A DNA stretch of 64,000 nucleotides from Exilibacterium tricleocarpae (GCF_007004655.1 NZ_ML660087.1:632617-696616), one strand, 5' to 3'; positions 27,534-37,540 are shown, numbered from the stretch's first letter. The notes: a model not told the origin generated them from the sequence alone. Made by a program: numbers and translations.

Positions 27534-27712
27534 GGCGGCATTATAAGTCACTGCCGCCACAAACCCCAGTTGGATATTCCAGTTTACCGGTTGTGCACAA
27601 AAGCCTATAATTGCGGGTTTACCTGCGGGTATGGCCAAGCTGGTAAGGAAGTGCCTTTTAATTAAGCGCCATCGCCGCGCCATGCCCCTGCACAGCTTGA
27701 GGTTGGACCCCT

Positions 27713-29188
27713 ATGTTACGTATCGCTCAGGAAGCCCTTACCTTTGATGATGTCTTGCTGGTGCCCGGTTACTCGTCCGTTACCGCCAGGGACGTCTCCC
27801 TGGTGACGCAGTTGACGCGAAAGATTCATCTCAATATTCCCCTGGTGTCCGCCGCCATGGACACGGTTACCGAATCGCGCCTCGCCATCGCCCTGGCGCA
27901 GGAGGGTGGCATCGGTATTATTCACAAGAGTATGAGCATCGAACAGCAGGCGCTGGAGGTGCGGGCGGTGAAGAAGTTTGAAGCCGGTGTAGTGAAAAAC
28001 CCCATTACGATTGAGTCAAACGCCACCATCCGGGACCTGGTGGCGCTCACCAAACAGCACAATATATCCGGTGTGCCGGTGTTGGAAAACGGCGACCTGG
28101 TGGGCATAGTCACCGGTCGCGACGTGCGTTTCGAAACCAATCTCGACGCTACCGTGGCCAGTATAATGACCGGCAAACAAAAGCTGGTGACGGCGAAGGA
28201 AGGCACTGATGCCGATGCCGTGCGCGGCCTGCTGCACAAGCATCGCATCGAGAAAGTACTGGTGGTCAACGACAACTTCGAGCTGCGCGGCCTGATCACG
28301 GTTAAAGACATCAATAAAGCCGAGACCTTTCCCAATGCCTGTAAAGATCCCGAGGGCCGCCTGCGGGTCGGCGCCTCGGTCGGCACCAGTCCCGATACGG
28401 ACGACCGCGTCGCCGCGCTGATCGAGGCCGGCGCCGATGTGCTGGTGGTCGATACCGCCCACGGGCACTCCCGCAATGTGATCGACCGGGTCAAACGGAT
28501 TAAAGACCAGTACCCGGATATGCAGGTGATCGGCGGTAATATCGCCACCGGCGAAGCGGCCAAGGCGCTGGTGGAGGCGGGCGCCGACGGGGTAAAAGTG
28601 GGCATAGGGCCCGGCTCCATCTGCACCACCCGGATTGTCAGCGGGGTGGGTATGCCCCAGGTGTCGGCGGTCGCCAATGTGGTGACCGCGCTCAAAGGTT
28701 CCGATGTGCCTGTTATCTCCGACGGCGGCATTCGCTTTTCGGGGGATATTGCCAAGGCCCTGGTGGCCGGTGCCCACTGCGTGATGATGGGTTCGATGTT
28801 TGCCGGTACGGAAGAGGCGCCCGGCGAAGTGGAACTGTTTCAGGGTCGCACCTACAAGTCCTATCGCGGTATGGGTTCTCTCGGTGCCATGGCGCGAACC
28901 CAAGGCTCCTCCGACCGTTATTTTCAGGATGCCAGCCAGGGCACGGAGAAACTGGTGCCGGAAGGTATTGAAGGTCGGGTGCCCTACAAGGGGCCGCTGT
29001 CGGCGATTGTGCACCAGATGATGGGCGGCGTGCAGTCGGCGATGGGGTATACGGGTTGCGTGGACATTCCCACCATGCGCACCAAGCCCGAGTTCGTCAG
29101 GGTGACTGCCGCGGGCATGGGAGAGAGCCATGTTCACGATGTTCAAATTACCAAGGAAGCGCCCAATTACCCGGTGGGGGGGAGATAG
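27713..29188 (+). CDS. guaB: IMP dehydrogenase
   Basis: Oxidises IMP to XMP, the committed step to GMP. The 491-residue TIM barrel has two CBS domains inserted at ~95-205 ([20 protein letters not shown]..., [16 protein letters not shown]). The catalytic loop is [17 protein letters not shown], with [14 protein letters not shown] and the flap [13 protein letters not shown] also present. It is upstream of guaA, with a strong hairpin between the two genes. Confidence 0.98.
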   Translation: MLRIAQEALTFDDVLLVPGYSSVTARDVSLVTQLTRKIHLNIPLVSAAMDTVTESRLAIALAQEGGIGIIHKSMSIEQQALEVRAVKKFEAGVVKNPITIESNATIRDLVALTKQHNISGVPVLENGDLVGIVTGRDVRFETNLDATVASIMTGKQKLVTAKEGTDADAVRGLLHKHRIEKVLVVNDNFELRGLITVKDINKAETFPNACKDPEGRLRVGASVGTSPDTDDRVAALIEAGADVLVVDTAHGHSRNVIDRVKRIKDQYPDMQVIGGNIATGEAAKALVEAGADGVKVGIGPGSICTTRIVSGVGMPQVSAVANVVTALKGSDVPVISDGGIRFSGDIAKALVAGAHCVMMGSMFAGTEEAPGEVELFQGRTYKSYRGMGSLGAMARTQGSSDRYFQDASQGTEKLVPEGIEGRVPYKGPLSAIVHQMMGGVQSAMGYTGCVDIPTMRTKPEFVRVTAAGMGESHVHDVQITKEAPNYPVGGR

Positions 29189-29202
29189 ACGTCGACACTA
29201 TA

Positions 29203-29229
29203 CAGCCCGCGGCCTAAAGCCGCGGGCTG
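29203..29229. repeat. Perfect 11-bp-stem hairpin between guaB and guaA
   Basis: CAGCCCGCGGC and GCCGCGGGCTG are perfect inverted arms separated by CTAAA. No T-run follows, so it is not a standard terminator. It may modulate guaA expression or be a REP-like palindrome. Confidence 0.7.
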
Positions 29230-29273
29230 GAAACAGTAAACCGCCCGCCGCCCGTTTTTCTACGAGATTCGCA

Positions 29274-30851
29274 ATGACCCAGGATATACACGCCCAACGT
29301 ATTTTAATTCTCGATTTTGGTTCCCAGTACACACAGTTGATTGCCCGCCGGGTGCGCGAAGTCGGTGTGTATTCGGAAATTCGCGCTTTCGATATGAGCG
29401 AGCGGGAGATACGGGAGTTCGAGCCGCGGGGCATTATTCTGGCCGGCGGGCCTGAATCGGTGACCACCGGCACCTCGCCGCGGGCCCCCGATGTGGTTTT
29501 TACGCTCGGCGTGCCGGTGCTTGGCATCTGCTATGGGATGCAGACGATGGCCGAGCAACTGGGCGGCGAGGTGGAAACATCGCCGCTACACGAATTTGGA
29601 TATGCCCAGGTGAAAGTGCAGGGCAAGAGTGCGCTGCTGCACGACATCAAGGATCACGTCGACCACGATGGTGGTGCCTTGCTGGATGTGTGGATGAGTC
29701 ACGGCGACAAAGTAAAACGCATGCCCGCCGGCTTCGAACTGCTGGCCTCCACCGATTCCTGCCCCATTGCCGGTATGTACTGTGAGGAAAGAGATTTTTA
29801 CGGCGTGCAGTTTCACCCGGAGGTCACTCACACGCTGCAGGGTAAACGCATTTTCGAGCACTTTGTGCTGGAGCTTTGCGGCTGTGAGGTGTTGTGGACG
29901 GCGGCGAATATCGTCGAAGACGCCGTGCGCAAAGTGCGCGAACAGGTGGGCGGCGACAAGGTGTTGCTGGGGTTGTCCGGCGGGGTCGACTCCTCGGTGG
30001 TGGCGGCGCTGCTGCACCGGGCCATCGGCACCCAGTTGACCTGTGTGTTTGTGGACAACGGCCTGTTGCGCAAGAACGAAGGCGACCAGGTGATGGATAT
30101 GTTTGCCAAGAACATGGGGGTCAAGGTAATTCGCGCCGATGCCGAGGCGCTGTTTCTGGGTAAACTGGAAGGCGCCGATGAGCCGGAACAAAAGCGCAAG
30201 ATTATCGGCAACACGTTTATCGAGGTGTTTGATCGGGAGGCGCACAAGCTTGCCGATGTGAGATGGCTGGCGCAGGGCACCATCTACCCGGATGTAATTG
30301 AGTCCGCCGCGGCTAAAACCGGCAAGGCCCATGTGATCAAATCCCATCACAATGTGGGCGGCCTGCCTGAGGATATGCAGTTTGAGCTGGTAGAACCGTT
30401 GCGCGAACTGTTCAAGGACGAGGTGCGGCAAATCGGTTTGGAGCTGGGGCTGCCCTACGATATGGTGTATCGCCACCCGTTTCCCGGGCCGGGTCTGGGG
30501 GTGAGAATTCTCGGTGAAGTCAGGAAGGAATACGCGGATATCCTGCGTGAGGCCGACGCTATTTTTATCGAAGAGCTGCACGCTGCCGGCTGGTATCACA
30601 AAACCAGCCAGGCGTTTGCGGTATTTCTACCGGTCAAGTCGGTCGGTGTGGTGGGCGACGGCCGCCGCTATGAATGGGTGATTGCACTGCGCGCGGTGGA
30701 GACGGTGGATTTTATGACCGCCCGCTGGGCCCACCTGCCCTATGAACTCCTGGCCAAAGTTTCCAGCCGCATTATTAATGAAATTGCCGGTGTGTCGCGG
30801 GTGACCTATGACGTTTCGAGCAAACCGCCGGCGACGATTGAGTGGGAGTAG
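29274..30851 (+). CDS. guaA: GMP synthase (glutamine-hydrolysing)
   Basis: Converts XMP to GMP using glutamine nitrogen. The 525-residue length equals the E. coli enzyme. The class I amidotransferase domain has its Cys in [11 protein letters not shown] and the partner His-x-Glu in [10 protein letters not shown]. The ATP-pyrophosphatase loop is [15 protein letters not shown], and the C-terminal dimerisation domain ends KPPATIEWE. The ATG at 29274 gives the normal N-terminus; the frame is open upstream into guaB. The A+T-rich island begins just after its stop. Confidence 0.98.
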   Translation: MTQDIHAQRILILDFGSQYTQLIARRVREVGVYSEIRAFDMSEREIREFEPRGIILAGGPESVTTGTSPRAPDVVFTLGVPVLGICYGMQTMAEQLGGEVETSPLHEFGYAQVKVQGKSALLHDIKDHVDHDGGALLDVWMSHGDKVKRMPAGFELLASTDSCPIAGMYCEERDFYGVQFHPEVTHTLQGKRIFEHFVLELCGCEVLWTAANIVEDAVRKVREQVGGDKVLLGLSGGVDSSVVAALLHRAIGTQLTCVFVDNGLLRKNEGDQVMDMFAKNMGVKVIRADAEALFLGKLEGADEPEQKRKIIGNTFIEVFDREAHKLADVRWLAQGTIYPDVIESAAAKTGKAHVIKSHHNVGGLPEDMQFELVEPLRELFKDEVRQIGLELGLPYDMVYRHPFPGPGLGVRILGEVRKEYADILREADAIFIEELHAAGWYHKTSQAFAVFLPVKSVGVVGDGRRYEWVIALRAVETVDFMTARWAHLPYELLAKVSSRIINEIAGVSRVTYDVSSKPPATIEWE

Positions 30852-31290
30852 GTGGGGCTTTATCAAATCATGGTATTTGGACGCTCAATCAACAAATTGC
30901 CCGCTTTTGTTTGATGATCTTTGAGTCTCCTAGCTTAACTAGGGATTATGCTGCTACGGCGAGGCTCTCCGCTCTTCAAGGTTGGCGTTGAGCCAGAGTT
31001 AATAAGCCATAGTTGCTCTTAGCTGCAAGCATTGGGTCGGCAAGACGTCAATCTCCCCAGAATATATAGCGCAGTCTCATTAAGGTTCGGCAGAGCATGG
31101 CTGCTAACTTCAGTTCCCGTGATTAGTTACCAGCTAAAGATACCTTTGCTTCACCTCTTGGGAGGTGTGGCAGGATTATATGGGGGGCATCATGCGCTAA
31201 AAATCACTATCTCATTGATTTAAAATGGCCTGTCACTATCTCGGGACATCCCTGTCTTTGGGGTGACTGTATATTAGGTGGCGTTCGCAA
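30852..31290. other. Gene-free left edge of the A+T-rich island
   Basis: Composition changes abruptly after the guaA stop. No credible gene is present. A short stem (CACCTC-TTGG-GAGGTG, near 31155) and a TATATT element at 31270 that could be a -10 box for the downstream operon are seen. No copy of the guaA 3' end was found elsewhere in the island by eye. Confidence 0.45.
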
Positions 31291-31320
31291 CAAAACTGTG
31301 CTAAATTTAGCGCAGTTTTG
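31291..31320. promoter_or_regulatory. 30-bp near-perfect palindrome, candidate operator of the defence-like operon
   Basis: The left half CAAAACTGTGCTAAA and right half TTTAGCGCAGTTTTG are inverted copies with one mismatched pair. It lies between a -10-like TATATT and the GGGAGG ribosome-binding site of the MerR-like gene at 31338. That position fits autorepression by that regulator, or an RNA hairpin just before the start. Confidence 0.65.
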
Positions 31321-31337
31321 CATGGGAGGCAGCCAGG

Positions 31338-31787
31338 ATGTCGCAGGGTATTAAGATAACAACAAAGGACATCTGTACAGCTTTAGATATTGGCCGTCAT
31401 CAGATCCGAACCTGGGCAGAGACCCTTGCACCTTATTCTAGCCGTGCTACCAGGGAAAGGTCGGCCAATCGCTATGATTCCGGTGATCTACTCTTTTTTG
31501 CTGTTGTAAAGTATTTACACGAATCTTTGGGTGTATCAATTCCCTTTATCTCTGGATTCTCCGAATCTCTGTATGCCTGTGTTAGGGAGCCCCAGGACCC
31601 AGGTTCAACACCCTTTATATTTATAAGTGCAGAGAATCGAAAATGTATCAGGCTGGTTCCTGAAGAGGTTTCTCAGCAAGGAATTGTGGTTGATTTACAG
31701 CCTGCTCAAGCACAAGTGTATAAATTTCTGGGTATATCGACCCAGCAGCAAGCCCAGTTGCAGTTGGGTTTAATAAAAGTGAATTAA
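31338..31787 (+). CDS. MerR-like helix-turn-helix protein, putative controller
   Basis: The 149-residue protein opens with a MerR-type winged helix (ITTKDICTALDIGRHQIRTWAETLAPY... NRYDSGDLLFFAVVKYLHE, ~7-70). A short C-terminal part without recognised effector-binding residues follows. GGGAGG precedes the ATG by 8 bp. It is the first gene of a three-gene set with the methylase (1 bp after its stop) and the nuclease-like gene. A 30-bp palindrome directly upstream suggests it regulates the set, like controller proteins of restriction-modification systems (inference). Confidence 0.75.
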   Translation: MSQGIKITTKDICTALDIGRHQIRTWAETLAPYSSRATRERSANRYDSGDLLFFAVVKYLHESLGVSIPFISGFSESLYACVREPQDPGSTPFIFISAENRKCIRLVPEEVSQQGIVVDLQPAQAQVYKFLGISTQQQAQLQLGLIKVN

Positions 31788-31788
31788 T

Positions 31789-34700
31789 ATGATTTCGGCG
31801 ACATGGTTAAAATCGTTACGGTTAGAAGATCGTAAATCGCCTGAATTCATCCAGTCAGGAGATGATTTAGGTGGCGTTCGACACAGCTCCTTAATTCGTA
31901 AATCTTTTGATGAGTTGGGATTGGCAGCGGTACACTGCATCTCTGGTGTGCCCAGTGTTGCATTTCTCGTACAAGACTCTCTCGATCAAAACCAAATCGA
32001 CAAAGTGCATAAAGCACTTTGGAATCAAGGTTTGGCGACACTTCTGCTTGTCATTACTGGTGATACACTAAGGGCATACTCCCTATCTCAGCTTCCGAAA
32101 TCAGATCAACAGTCATCCGAAAGGTTAGTAAAAGTCTTTGACTTGCTGAGTGATGCACTAGAACTTAAAGATCTAGTGTTGGGTGTGGAGTCGGGCAGGT
32201 TTGTAAATGAACATTCAGAGAAATTTGATACTAAGTATCGAGTTGACCAGATCCTGCTGACAAATCTCGAAACAACTGTTAAGCGTCTTGTCGGTAGCGG
32301 TTTACAGCTTGAGTCTGCACAAGCGTTGTTAATGCAGATTATGTTTATCGCCTATCTTGAAGATAAAGAGATCATAAATGCCGAGTATTTCTATGCGGGA
32401 ACGGGTAACTCTAAAATCGATTCTCTAGTCTCTCTTTTGGGGGACAGGCATGTTGCTAAATTCAACAAGCTTTTTAAATTGTTGAAAGAGCATTTTAATG
32501 GTGATCTATTCGTAGCTCCGTGTTCTTTCGAGGTAAATGAGCAGGTTGAAAAAGTAACAGAAGAGCACATTGAAGTTCTTTCAGAGTTCCGCGCAGGAAA
32601 TGTGGATTTGAATTCCGGTCAGTTTCAGTTCTGGCCCTATGATTTTAAATTTATCCCCATTGATCTTATAAGCGCAGTTTATGATAGGTTTCTTGGTTAC
32701 GATCCAATAACCCGGCGTGAATCCGGTGCTTACTATACCCCTATGTTCTTGGCAGACCTTGTGGCCGAGCAAGCATGGTCTGAATTATCCGCTAAGCAAA
32801 GATCAGAAGGTAAGTTTGTAGATCCCTCTTGTGGTTCGGGTATTTTTCTTGTCAGATTGTTTGAAAAAGCTATTGATGAATGGCAGGTTCAGCACAACAA
32901 CCAGCGACCAACATGGCCCGCCCTCAAGGCTATGCTGAAAAGAATCCATGGTTTTGATGTTAAAAAAGAAGCCGTTCGTGTAGCAGCGTTTTCTCTATAC
33001 ATAGCCTTGCTTGAAAATACCCGCCCAGCAGAGCTCTTAGCGCTTATGGAGAAGGGGCGTCTACTGCCTAAGCTGTGTGGTGAAACTCTTAATGCCATAG
33101 ATTTCTTTGAAGTTGATGCAGGCAGCAATAAATACGATCTGATAGTTGGAAATCCACCCTGGATTAGTAGGAGGGGCGATCAAAAAATAGCTGAACATTG
33201 GTGCAAAGAAAATGGGTATGAGATGCCCGCCAAAGAAATGGCGTGGGATTTTGCATGGAAGGCCCTTTCCCATGCTAATAAGGATGGTGTCGCGGCTTTG
33301 CTTCTAAAAGCTACTAGTTTTCTGACAAACCATAGCCCGACGTTTATCAAAACTCGTAAGCAGTGGATGTCTAGAAGCAGAATAAAGCGCATTGTTAATT
33401 TTGCTGATACACGTTTTCAGCTTTTTGAGGGAGGTGATGCTCCTGCGGTGCTCGCTATTTATCAGCCAATCAAACAAGAAGGCAAGCACTATAGCTTTGA
33501 TTACTGGGTTCCAAAAGCCGATTTGAATTTGAAAACTAATAGGTTAATGACTCTTAGTAGTGCTGATCAGGCAAAATTGCCGATAGATCTGGTGATTAAA
33601 GATCAGCTGTTTATGAAACGGCGTATGTGGATGCAAACGCCGGATGAAAAATTGTTTCAATATTTAAGTGGGTTGCCAAAGCTTGAAAGAACGCTTGTTA
33701 CCTATCAGCAATCAAGAAAAATTGAAGCTGATACTGATGGAAAGTGGATTATTGGTCAGGGGTTTAAGCCTGCACAGGAAAACAAACTCAATGATAGTAA
33801 CTATAAAACATCGATTTCCGAAATAGTTGACAAGATTCCGCATTTGCCAACGAATATGTTTAAAGCAATAGTTATGCCTGAAATAGAAACAGGAGGCTGG
33901 AACACAAACTTAGTACATAGAAAGGGGTTTGAGCAAGGTTTTAAAGCTCCGCATGTGTTAATACCTCAAGGTGTCTCTAGTGAACAAGGGCGTTTGCGGG
34001 CTAGCTTTTGTGATCAGGACTTAAGTTTTAGGGATTCTATTCAAGCTATTAGTTTTGATAGAAGTGAGGAGGATCGGGCTAAATTTTTGACTGTGCTTTT
34101 AAATAGTTCGTTTACAGCATGGTTTTTATTTCACCATAGTTCTAATACTGGCATGGAGCGAGATAAAGTTCATCAGGAGCAATTGCTCGATATACCATTT
34201 CCATTGCCTGAGGATATGAATGATGCGAGTCGAGCTAGGAAAGCTTTCAAGCACAGCGTTGAGTTAATAGACAGGCTTGCTGAGAATAAAGGTGATTTAC
34301 TTGTTGAGGAATCTTCTCAAATATATTCACAAATAGATCGCATTGTTTGCGACTATTTTGGTCTTGGCGCGTCGGACATTTTTCTGATAGAGGATACGCT
34401 TAATCATATTGTTTCAAGTATGCAGCCGAGAGCAAATTCAAAGAAAACCCCAAGCTTATGGATGGATACTACGGAAAAGGATTGGGCTAATTATTCGGAA
34501 TCTCTATCTTCATCGCTGGAAAGGTGGATCGATGCACCGCTTAAGGCTGTGTCTGAGGTCGGAGGAGTTTCTAAAGATTTGGTTGTATTAGCTGTGCAGC
34601 TTACAAGTGATACGAGTATGCCCAGGTTTTCAAATAATCAAGGCCAAGATGTTGATATCGCTTTGTCTAAAATTTGGCGAGCTTTGCCTAAATCCTTACC

Positions 34701-34851
34701 GGGTAATTTTCAGCTTATTCCAGATTTGCGAATTTTTATTGATGATATTCTTTATATCGTTAAACCGCGGAAGAAACGGTTTTGGCTAAGGTCTACAGCC
34801 TTTGCTGATGCGGATGCTATTGCGTCTGATTTGTTGAGTCAGCAAGGGTAA
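31789..34851 (+). CDS. Large N6-adenine DNA methyltransferase (Eco57I/PglX-like)
   Basis: The 1020-residue protein has an N-terminal domain of ~270 residues (GLAAVHCISGVPSVAFLVQ.., ALWNQGLATLLLVITGD). The methylase core follows: GAYYTPMFLADLV near 310, the AdoMet-binding FVDPSCGSGIFLVRLFE near 345, and the catalytic NPPW in LIVGNPPWISRRGD near 455. A long C-terminal half with a putative target-recognition region completes it. No nuclease motif is obvious in it, but a nuclease-like protein is encoded 9 bp downstream. Codon usage is A+T-rich, unlike the core genes. It could be a modification enzyme of an R-M or BREX/DISARM-related system; none of those systems' ATPase or helicase genes is nearby. 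Confidence 0.87.
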   Translation: MISATWLKSLRLEDRKSPEFIQSGDDLGGVRHSSLIRKSFDELGLAAVHCISGVPSVAFLVQDSLDQNQIDKVHKALWNQGLATLLLVITGDTLRAYSLSQLPKSDQQSSERLVKVFDLLSDALELKDLVLGVESGRFVNEHSEKFDTKYRVDQILLTNLETTVKRLVGSGLQLESAQALLMQIMFIAYLEDKEIINAEYFYAGTGNSKIDSLVSLLGDRHVAKFNKLFKLLKEHFNGDLFVAPCSFEVNEQVEKVTEEHIEVLSEFRAGNVDLNSGQFQFWPYDFKFIPIDLISAVYDRFLGYDPITRRESGAYYTPMFLADLVAEQAWSELSAKQRSEGKFVDPSCGSGIFLVRLFEKAIDEWQVQHNNQRPTWPALKAMLKRIHGFDVKKEAVRVAAFSLYIALLENTRPAELLALMEKGRLLPKLCGETLNAIDFFEVDAGSNKYDLIVGNPPWISRRGDQKIAEHWCKENGYEMPAKEMAWDFAWKALSHANKDGVAALLLKATSFLTNHSPTFIKTRKQWMSRSRIKRIVNFADTRFQLFEGGDAPAVLAIYQPIKQEGKHYSFDYWVPKADLNLKTNRLMTLSSADQAKLPIDLVIKDQLFMKRRMWMQTPDEKLFQYLSGLPKLERTLVTYQQSRKIEADTDGKWIIGQGFKPAQENKLNDSNYKTSISEIVDKIPHLPTNMFKAIVMPEIETGGWNTNLVHRKGFEQGFKAPHVLIPQGVSSEQGRLRASFCDQDLSFRDSIQAISFDRSEEDRAKFLTVLLNSSFTAWFLFHHSSNTGMERDKVHQEQLLDIPFPLPEDMNDASRARKAFKHSVELIDRLAENKGDLLVEESSQIYSQIDRIVCDYFGLGASDIFLIEDTLNHIVSSMQPRANSKKTPSLWMDTTEKDWANYSESLSSSLERWIDAPLKAVSEVGGVSKDLVVLAVQLTSDTSMPRFSNNQGQDVDIALSKIWRALPKSLPGNFQLIPDLRIFIDDILYIVKPRKKRFWLRSTAFADADAIASDLLSQQG

Positions 34852-34860
34852 GGATCGGAT

Positions 34861-35502
34861 ATGACAATTGGGAAGTCTACTCTATGGCTGAATAGTATAA
34901 AGGATGTTGATAAGGAATTAATCAAGTGTGTGGAGCGGGTTTGGCCTGCTGTGATTTCAAGGCTTTCTGCTTTAGATGTTGAAGATAAAATTACTGAGCG
35001 TCTTGTGAATATTCTGAGAAAAGAAAGGGACGTATGGAACCTCGGTTTTCTTGATCTTCAATTTAAGCTGAGAGAAGAAGAAAAAGACGGTGATTTTACG
35101 ACGAAGGGAATTATCGATATTGTTTTGTTTCTCGATAATAGCTACCAAAAATATATTGCGTATGAAGCTAAGCGTTTAAATACCGTTGATAGTTCTGGTA
35201 AACGCAAGGCTTCTCAAGCTGGCAAGTATTTAGAGCAGGGCGTAGTAAGGTATGTGACGGCTCAATATTCTGAAAAACTGCCTTATGGTTGTATGCTTGG
35301 GTATGTAATGGATGGCGATCAAGTTTTTGCTTTTCAGCAGATAGTTTCGGCGATGGGCGGTCGGAAAGCTCTTCTCAATATCAATTCTACTGATATTGAG
35401 TCTCGCGTTGCTTATTACACTGAGTTTGAAACGGTGCACATGAGAAAAAGTAGTAAAACAGAAATTGTTGTAAGGCACCGGCTGTTTTCTATTCCGGCCT
35501 AG
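34861..35502 (+). CDS. Putative PD-(D/E)XK nuclease partner of the methylase
   Basis: The 213-residue protein is not closely recognised. Residues ~80-105 read GIIDIVLFLDNSYQKYIAYEAKRLN, i.e. a D, a short spacer with hydrophobic strands, and an E-A-K. This is the core signature of PD-(D/E)XK nucleases. Downstream helices (QAGKYLEQGVVRYVTAQYSEKL) fit the alpha-helix that packs on that core. It starts 9 bp after the methylase stop, in the same A+T-rich composition, so a restriction role is likely by context. The fold call rests on one motif. Confidence 0.6.
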   Translation: MTIGKSTLWLNSIKDVDKELIKCVERVWPAVISRLSALDVEDKITERLVNILRKERDVWNLGFLDLQFKLREEEKDGDFTTKGIIDIVLFLDNSYQKYIAYEAKRLNTVDSSGKRKASQAGKYLEQGVVRYVTAQYSEKLPYGCMLGYVMDGDQVFAFQQIVSAMGGRKALLNINSTDIESRVAYYTEFETVHMRKSSKTEIVVRHRLFSIPA

Positions 35503-36060
35503 TGGTTATTGTAAGTCTGTAGCTTTAGGCGGCGACTTTTAAATTAGTGGCTTGAGTGTTAGCTAATTGCGCTGACCAGCGCTGGTAAGGCTTGATAGGC
35601 GCGAGTGCGTGCACCGCTGCCGCCTTGATTTTTTTTACACATGCTACTGGTCAAGTATGCCCAGTCCTGGTGTGCCGAAAAACCCTGGTAGAAGCACTTC
35701 GGTATCGCGTCCGTGATAGCCGCATAGAGTATCGCAGACATTTTGCATAGGAACTATTTTAGTTCATAAAAACTGAATAAAAATATTTTGAGAAAAATCT
35801 TGAAAAATCCTCACGATGGAATTGAATGATTTTCAATGGCCGTGCGTTTGACATACTTTTACCATCCCTGGATGCTAATTTACAATTCTCCAGTATTGTC
35901 CTGTTAGTCATCTCCGCTACTCTCTCGCTGGTTGTCAAAAACCTGACAATGAAAGAAAAAGTCAAAATACACAATAAGCACAGGCACCAGGATAAACTTT
36001 CGGCTGAACTCCAAATGTTTCCATTGCTGCGTGCGTCAGATATCTATCGAGAGTATTACT
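35503..36060. other. Gap between nuclease-like and RDD genes
   Basis: No confident gene. Short open frames exist on both strands (for example 35559-35741 minus and 35826-36101 plus) but show no family signature or good ribosome-binding site. The stretch could hold a decayed gene and the promoter of the RDD gene. Confidence 0.4.
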
Positions 36061-36522
36061 ATGGAACCAACATTGGAAAAAAACGAGCAAACATTGGCTA
36101 GTAGATGGAGCAGGCTGCTTGCATTTCTGATTGACAGCATTGTTCTTATCGTATCTTTCTCGCCGGTGATCTGGCTGAGTGGCGTGTTTGATGATGAGGA
36201 TTCTGCTCAGATTTCTACGGCGGCGATTTTAACGCTTATTGTACTGGGTTACGCTCTTTTTTTTGCCATCAATTGGCTGCCTTTAAAGGAGCAGGCTCAA
36301 ACTTGGGGAAAACGGTTCTTGAATATTAAGATTGTTGGAGACGATGGGTGCAAGCTACCAATTAAAGACTTAATATTTAAAAGATACGCCTTCGGTTTTG
36401 GTGTCGGGTTTATTCCTGTTGTAGGTGATTTTTTCGTGCTGGTTAATCATCTGTTTATATTTACAGCGAGTAAAAAGTGCTTACATGATCATGTTGCAAA
36501 GTCCAGTGTGGTCAATGCCTAA
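36061..36522 (+). CDS. RDD-family membrane protein
   Basis: The 153-residue protein has the RDD pattern LASRWSRLLAFLIDSIV at about residue 13, with the Arg and the Asp in the first helix. A second helix follows (AAILTLIVLGYALFFAINW) and then QTWGKRFLNIKIVGDDG, typical of the family. A third hydrophobic segment is near 115-138. RDD proteins are small membrane proteins, some linked to Na+ or H+ transport; the function here is unknown. The ATG at 36061 follows GAGAG. It lies between the defence-like set and the beta-lactamase. Confidence 0.82.
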   Translation: MEPTLEKNEQTLASRWSRLLAFLIDSIVLIVSFSPVIWLSGVFDDEDSAQISTAAILTLIVLGYALFFAINWLPLKEQAQTWGKRFLNIKIVGDDGCKLPIKDLIFKRYAFGFGVGFIPVVGDFFVLVNHLFIFTASKKCLHDHVAKSSVVNA

Positions 36523-36799
36523 TAAGCGACTGTGATGTCAAGCCGCAGGCCTGATGTCGCTTTCTGCCCAGTAAGTCCCGTCCCTTATTATCCTATTTAG
36601 TCAAGGCGGTCGGCCGTATATACAGGCACTTGCACTACTGCAGTCCAGGTGCTTATACTTGATGGTCTTTAGTATATTCGGCAAGTTATAAGTGGGGTGC
36701 CGCGATAAGCAAAAAATGTAGCTTATTGCTGGGGTGAAAAACTGGTAAGTATAGTGAAAAACGCTTGCTCTATTTTGAAAGGTTCTGTGATTAATCAAA

Positions 36800-37540
36800 A
36801 TGAAAACCTATTTAGTGATATTTTCATTCTTTCTCATTGGGAGTAGTTTTGCGAGCGACGGGATACCCGATCTTATCATCGAAGAAATTCAAAAGGGTGT
36901 ATATCTACATAAATCATTCAGTCACATCGACGGCTTTGGGTTAGTCAGCTCAAATGGGGTTGTCGTTGTCGACGAGGGAAAAGCATTTATCGTCGATACA
37001 CCCTGGTCGGACCGAGATACGCAAAAGCTTGTGGAATGGATAGCAGAGAAAAACTACGATTTACTTGGAAGTATTTCTACACATTCACACGAAGATAGAA
37101 CCGCCGGTATAAAATGGCTTAACGCCAACGCAATCCCGACTTACGCTTCGGCCTTAACCAACTCAATTTTACACAAGCAAGACAAAGCGTTAGCAAAATA
37201 TACCCTCGAAGATATAGAATCCCCTATCGCAGGCGGTCTGGTAGAAATTTTCTATCCCGGGGGTGGCCATACGATAGACAACATCGTTGTCTGGCTTCCA
37301 AAATCAAAAGTATTAGTTGGAGGTTGTTTGGTTCGAAGCCTGGCGGCCAAGGGGTTAGGTTATACCGGTGAAGCGCATATCGGCAATTGGTCCAAATCAG
37401 TGGATAAGGTGCAGTCAAGATACGCCGATGCCAAGCTTGTCATTCCCGGTCATGGTAAAGTCGGTGATACTCAGCTATTGCTGCATACCAAGACACTGGC
37501 TGAGTCGGCCTACAATAAGCTGGCCGAGCCTACCGAATAG
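36800..37540 (+). CDS. Subclass B1 metallo-beta-lactamase
   Basis: A secreted zinc enzyme expected to hydrolyse beta-lactams including carbapenems. The signal peptide is MKTYLVIFSFFLIGSSFAS. The complete B1 ligand set is present: HSHEDR (two His and Asp of the HxHxD motif), the third His in GGGHTIDN, the Cys in VGGCLVRS, and the last His in IPGHGKVG. The overall text (DLIIEEIQKGVYLHKSF, FIVDTPWSDRDTQKLVEWI, GIKWLNANAIPTYASALTN) runs parallel to IMP-type enzymes. The 246-residue length is normal. No attC site, integrase or transposase was recognised beside it. Confidence 0.93.
   Translation: MKTYLVIFSFFLIGSSFASDGIPDLIIEEIQKGVYLHKSFSHIDGFGLVSSNGVVVVDEGKAFIVDTPWSDRDTQKLVEWIAEKNYDLLGSISTHSHEDRTAGIKWLNANAIPTYASALTNSILHKQDKALAKYTLEDIESPIAGGLVEIFYPGGGHTIDNIVVWLPKSKVLVGGCLVRSLAAKGLGYTGEAHIGNWSKSVDKVQSRYADAKLVIPGHGKVGDTQLLLHTKTLAESAYNKLAEPTE

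Noticed and set aside
35521..35580. Possible integron attC core (GTTAGCT) near the island's nuclease-like gene
   Set aside because: The bases do not satisfy the GTTRRRY core and no partner inverted site was found.
35559..35741. Minus-strand 60-codon frame in the island that might be a transposase remnant
   Set aside because: No catalytic motif, terminal inverted repeats or similarity to a family I know; listed only as part of a gene-free gap.
36519..36600. Inverted repeat (AAGCGAC...GTCGCTT) after the RDD gene as attC or terminator
   Set aside because: The stem is short with a long loop, and there is no T-run or attC core.
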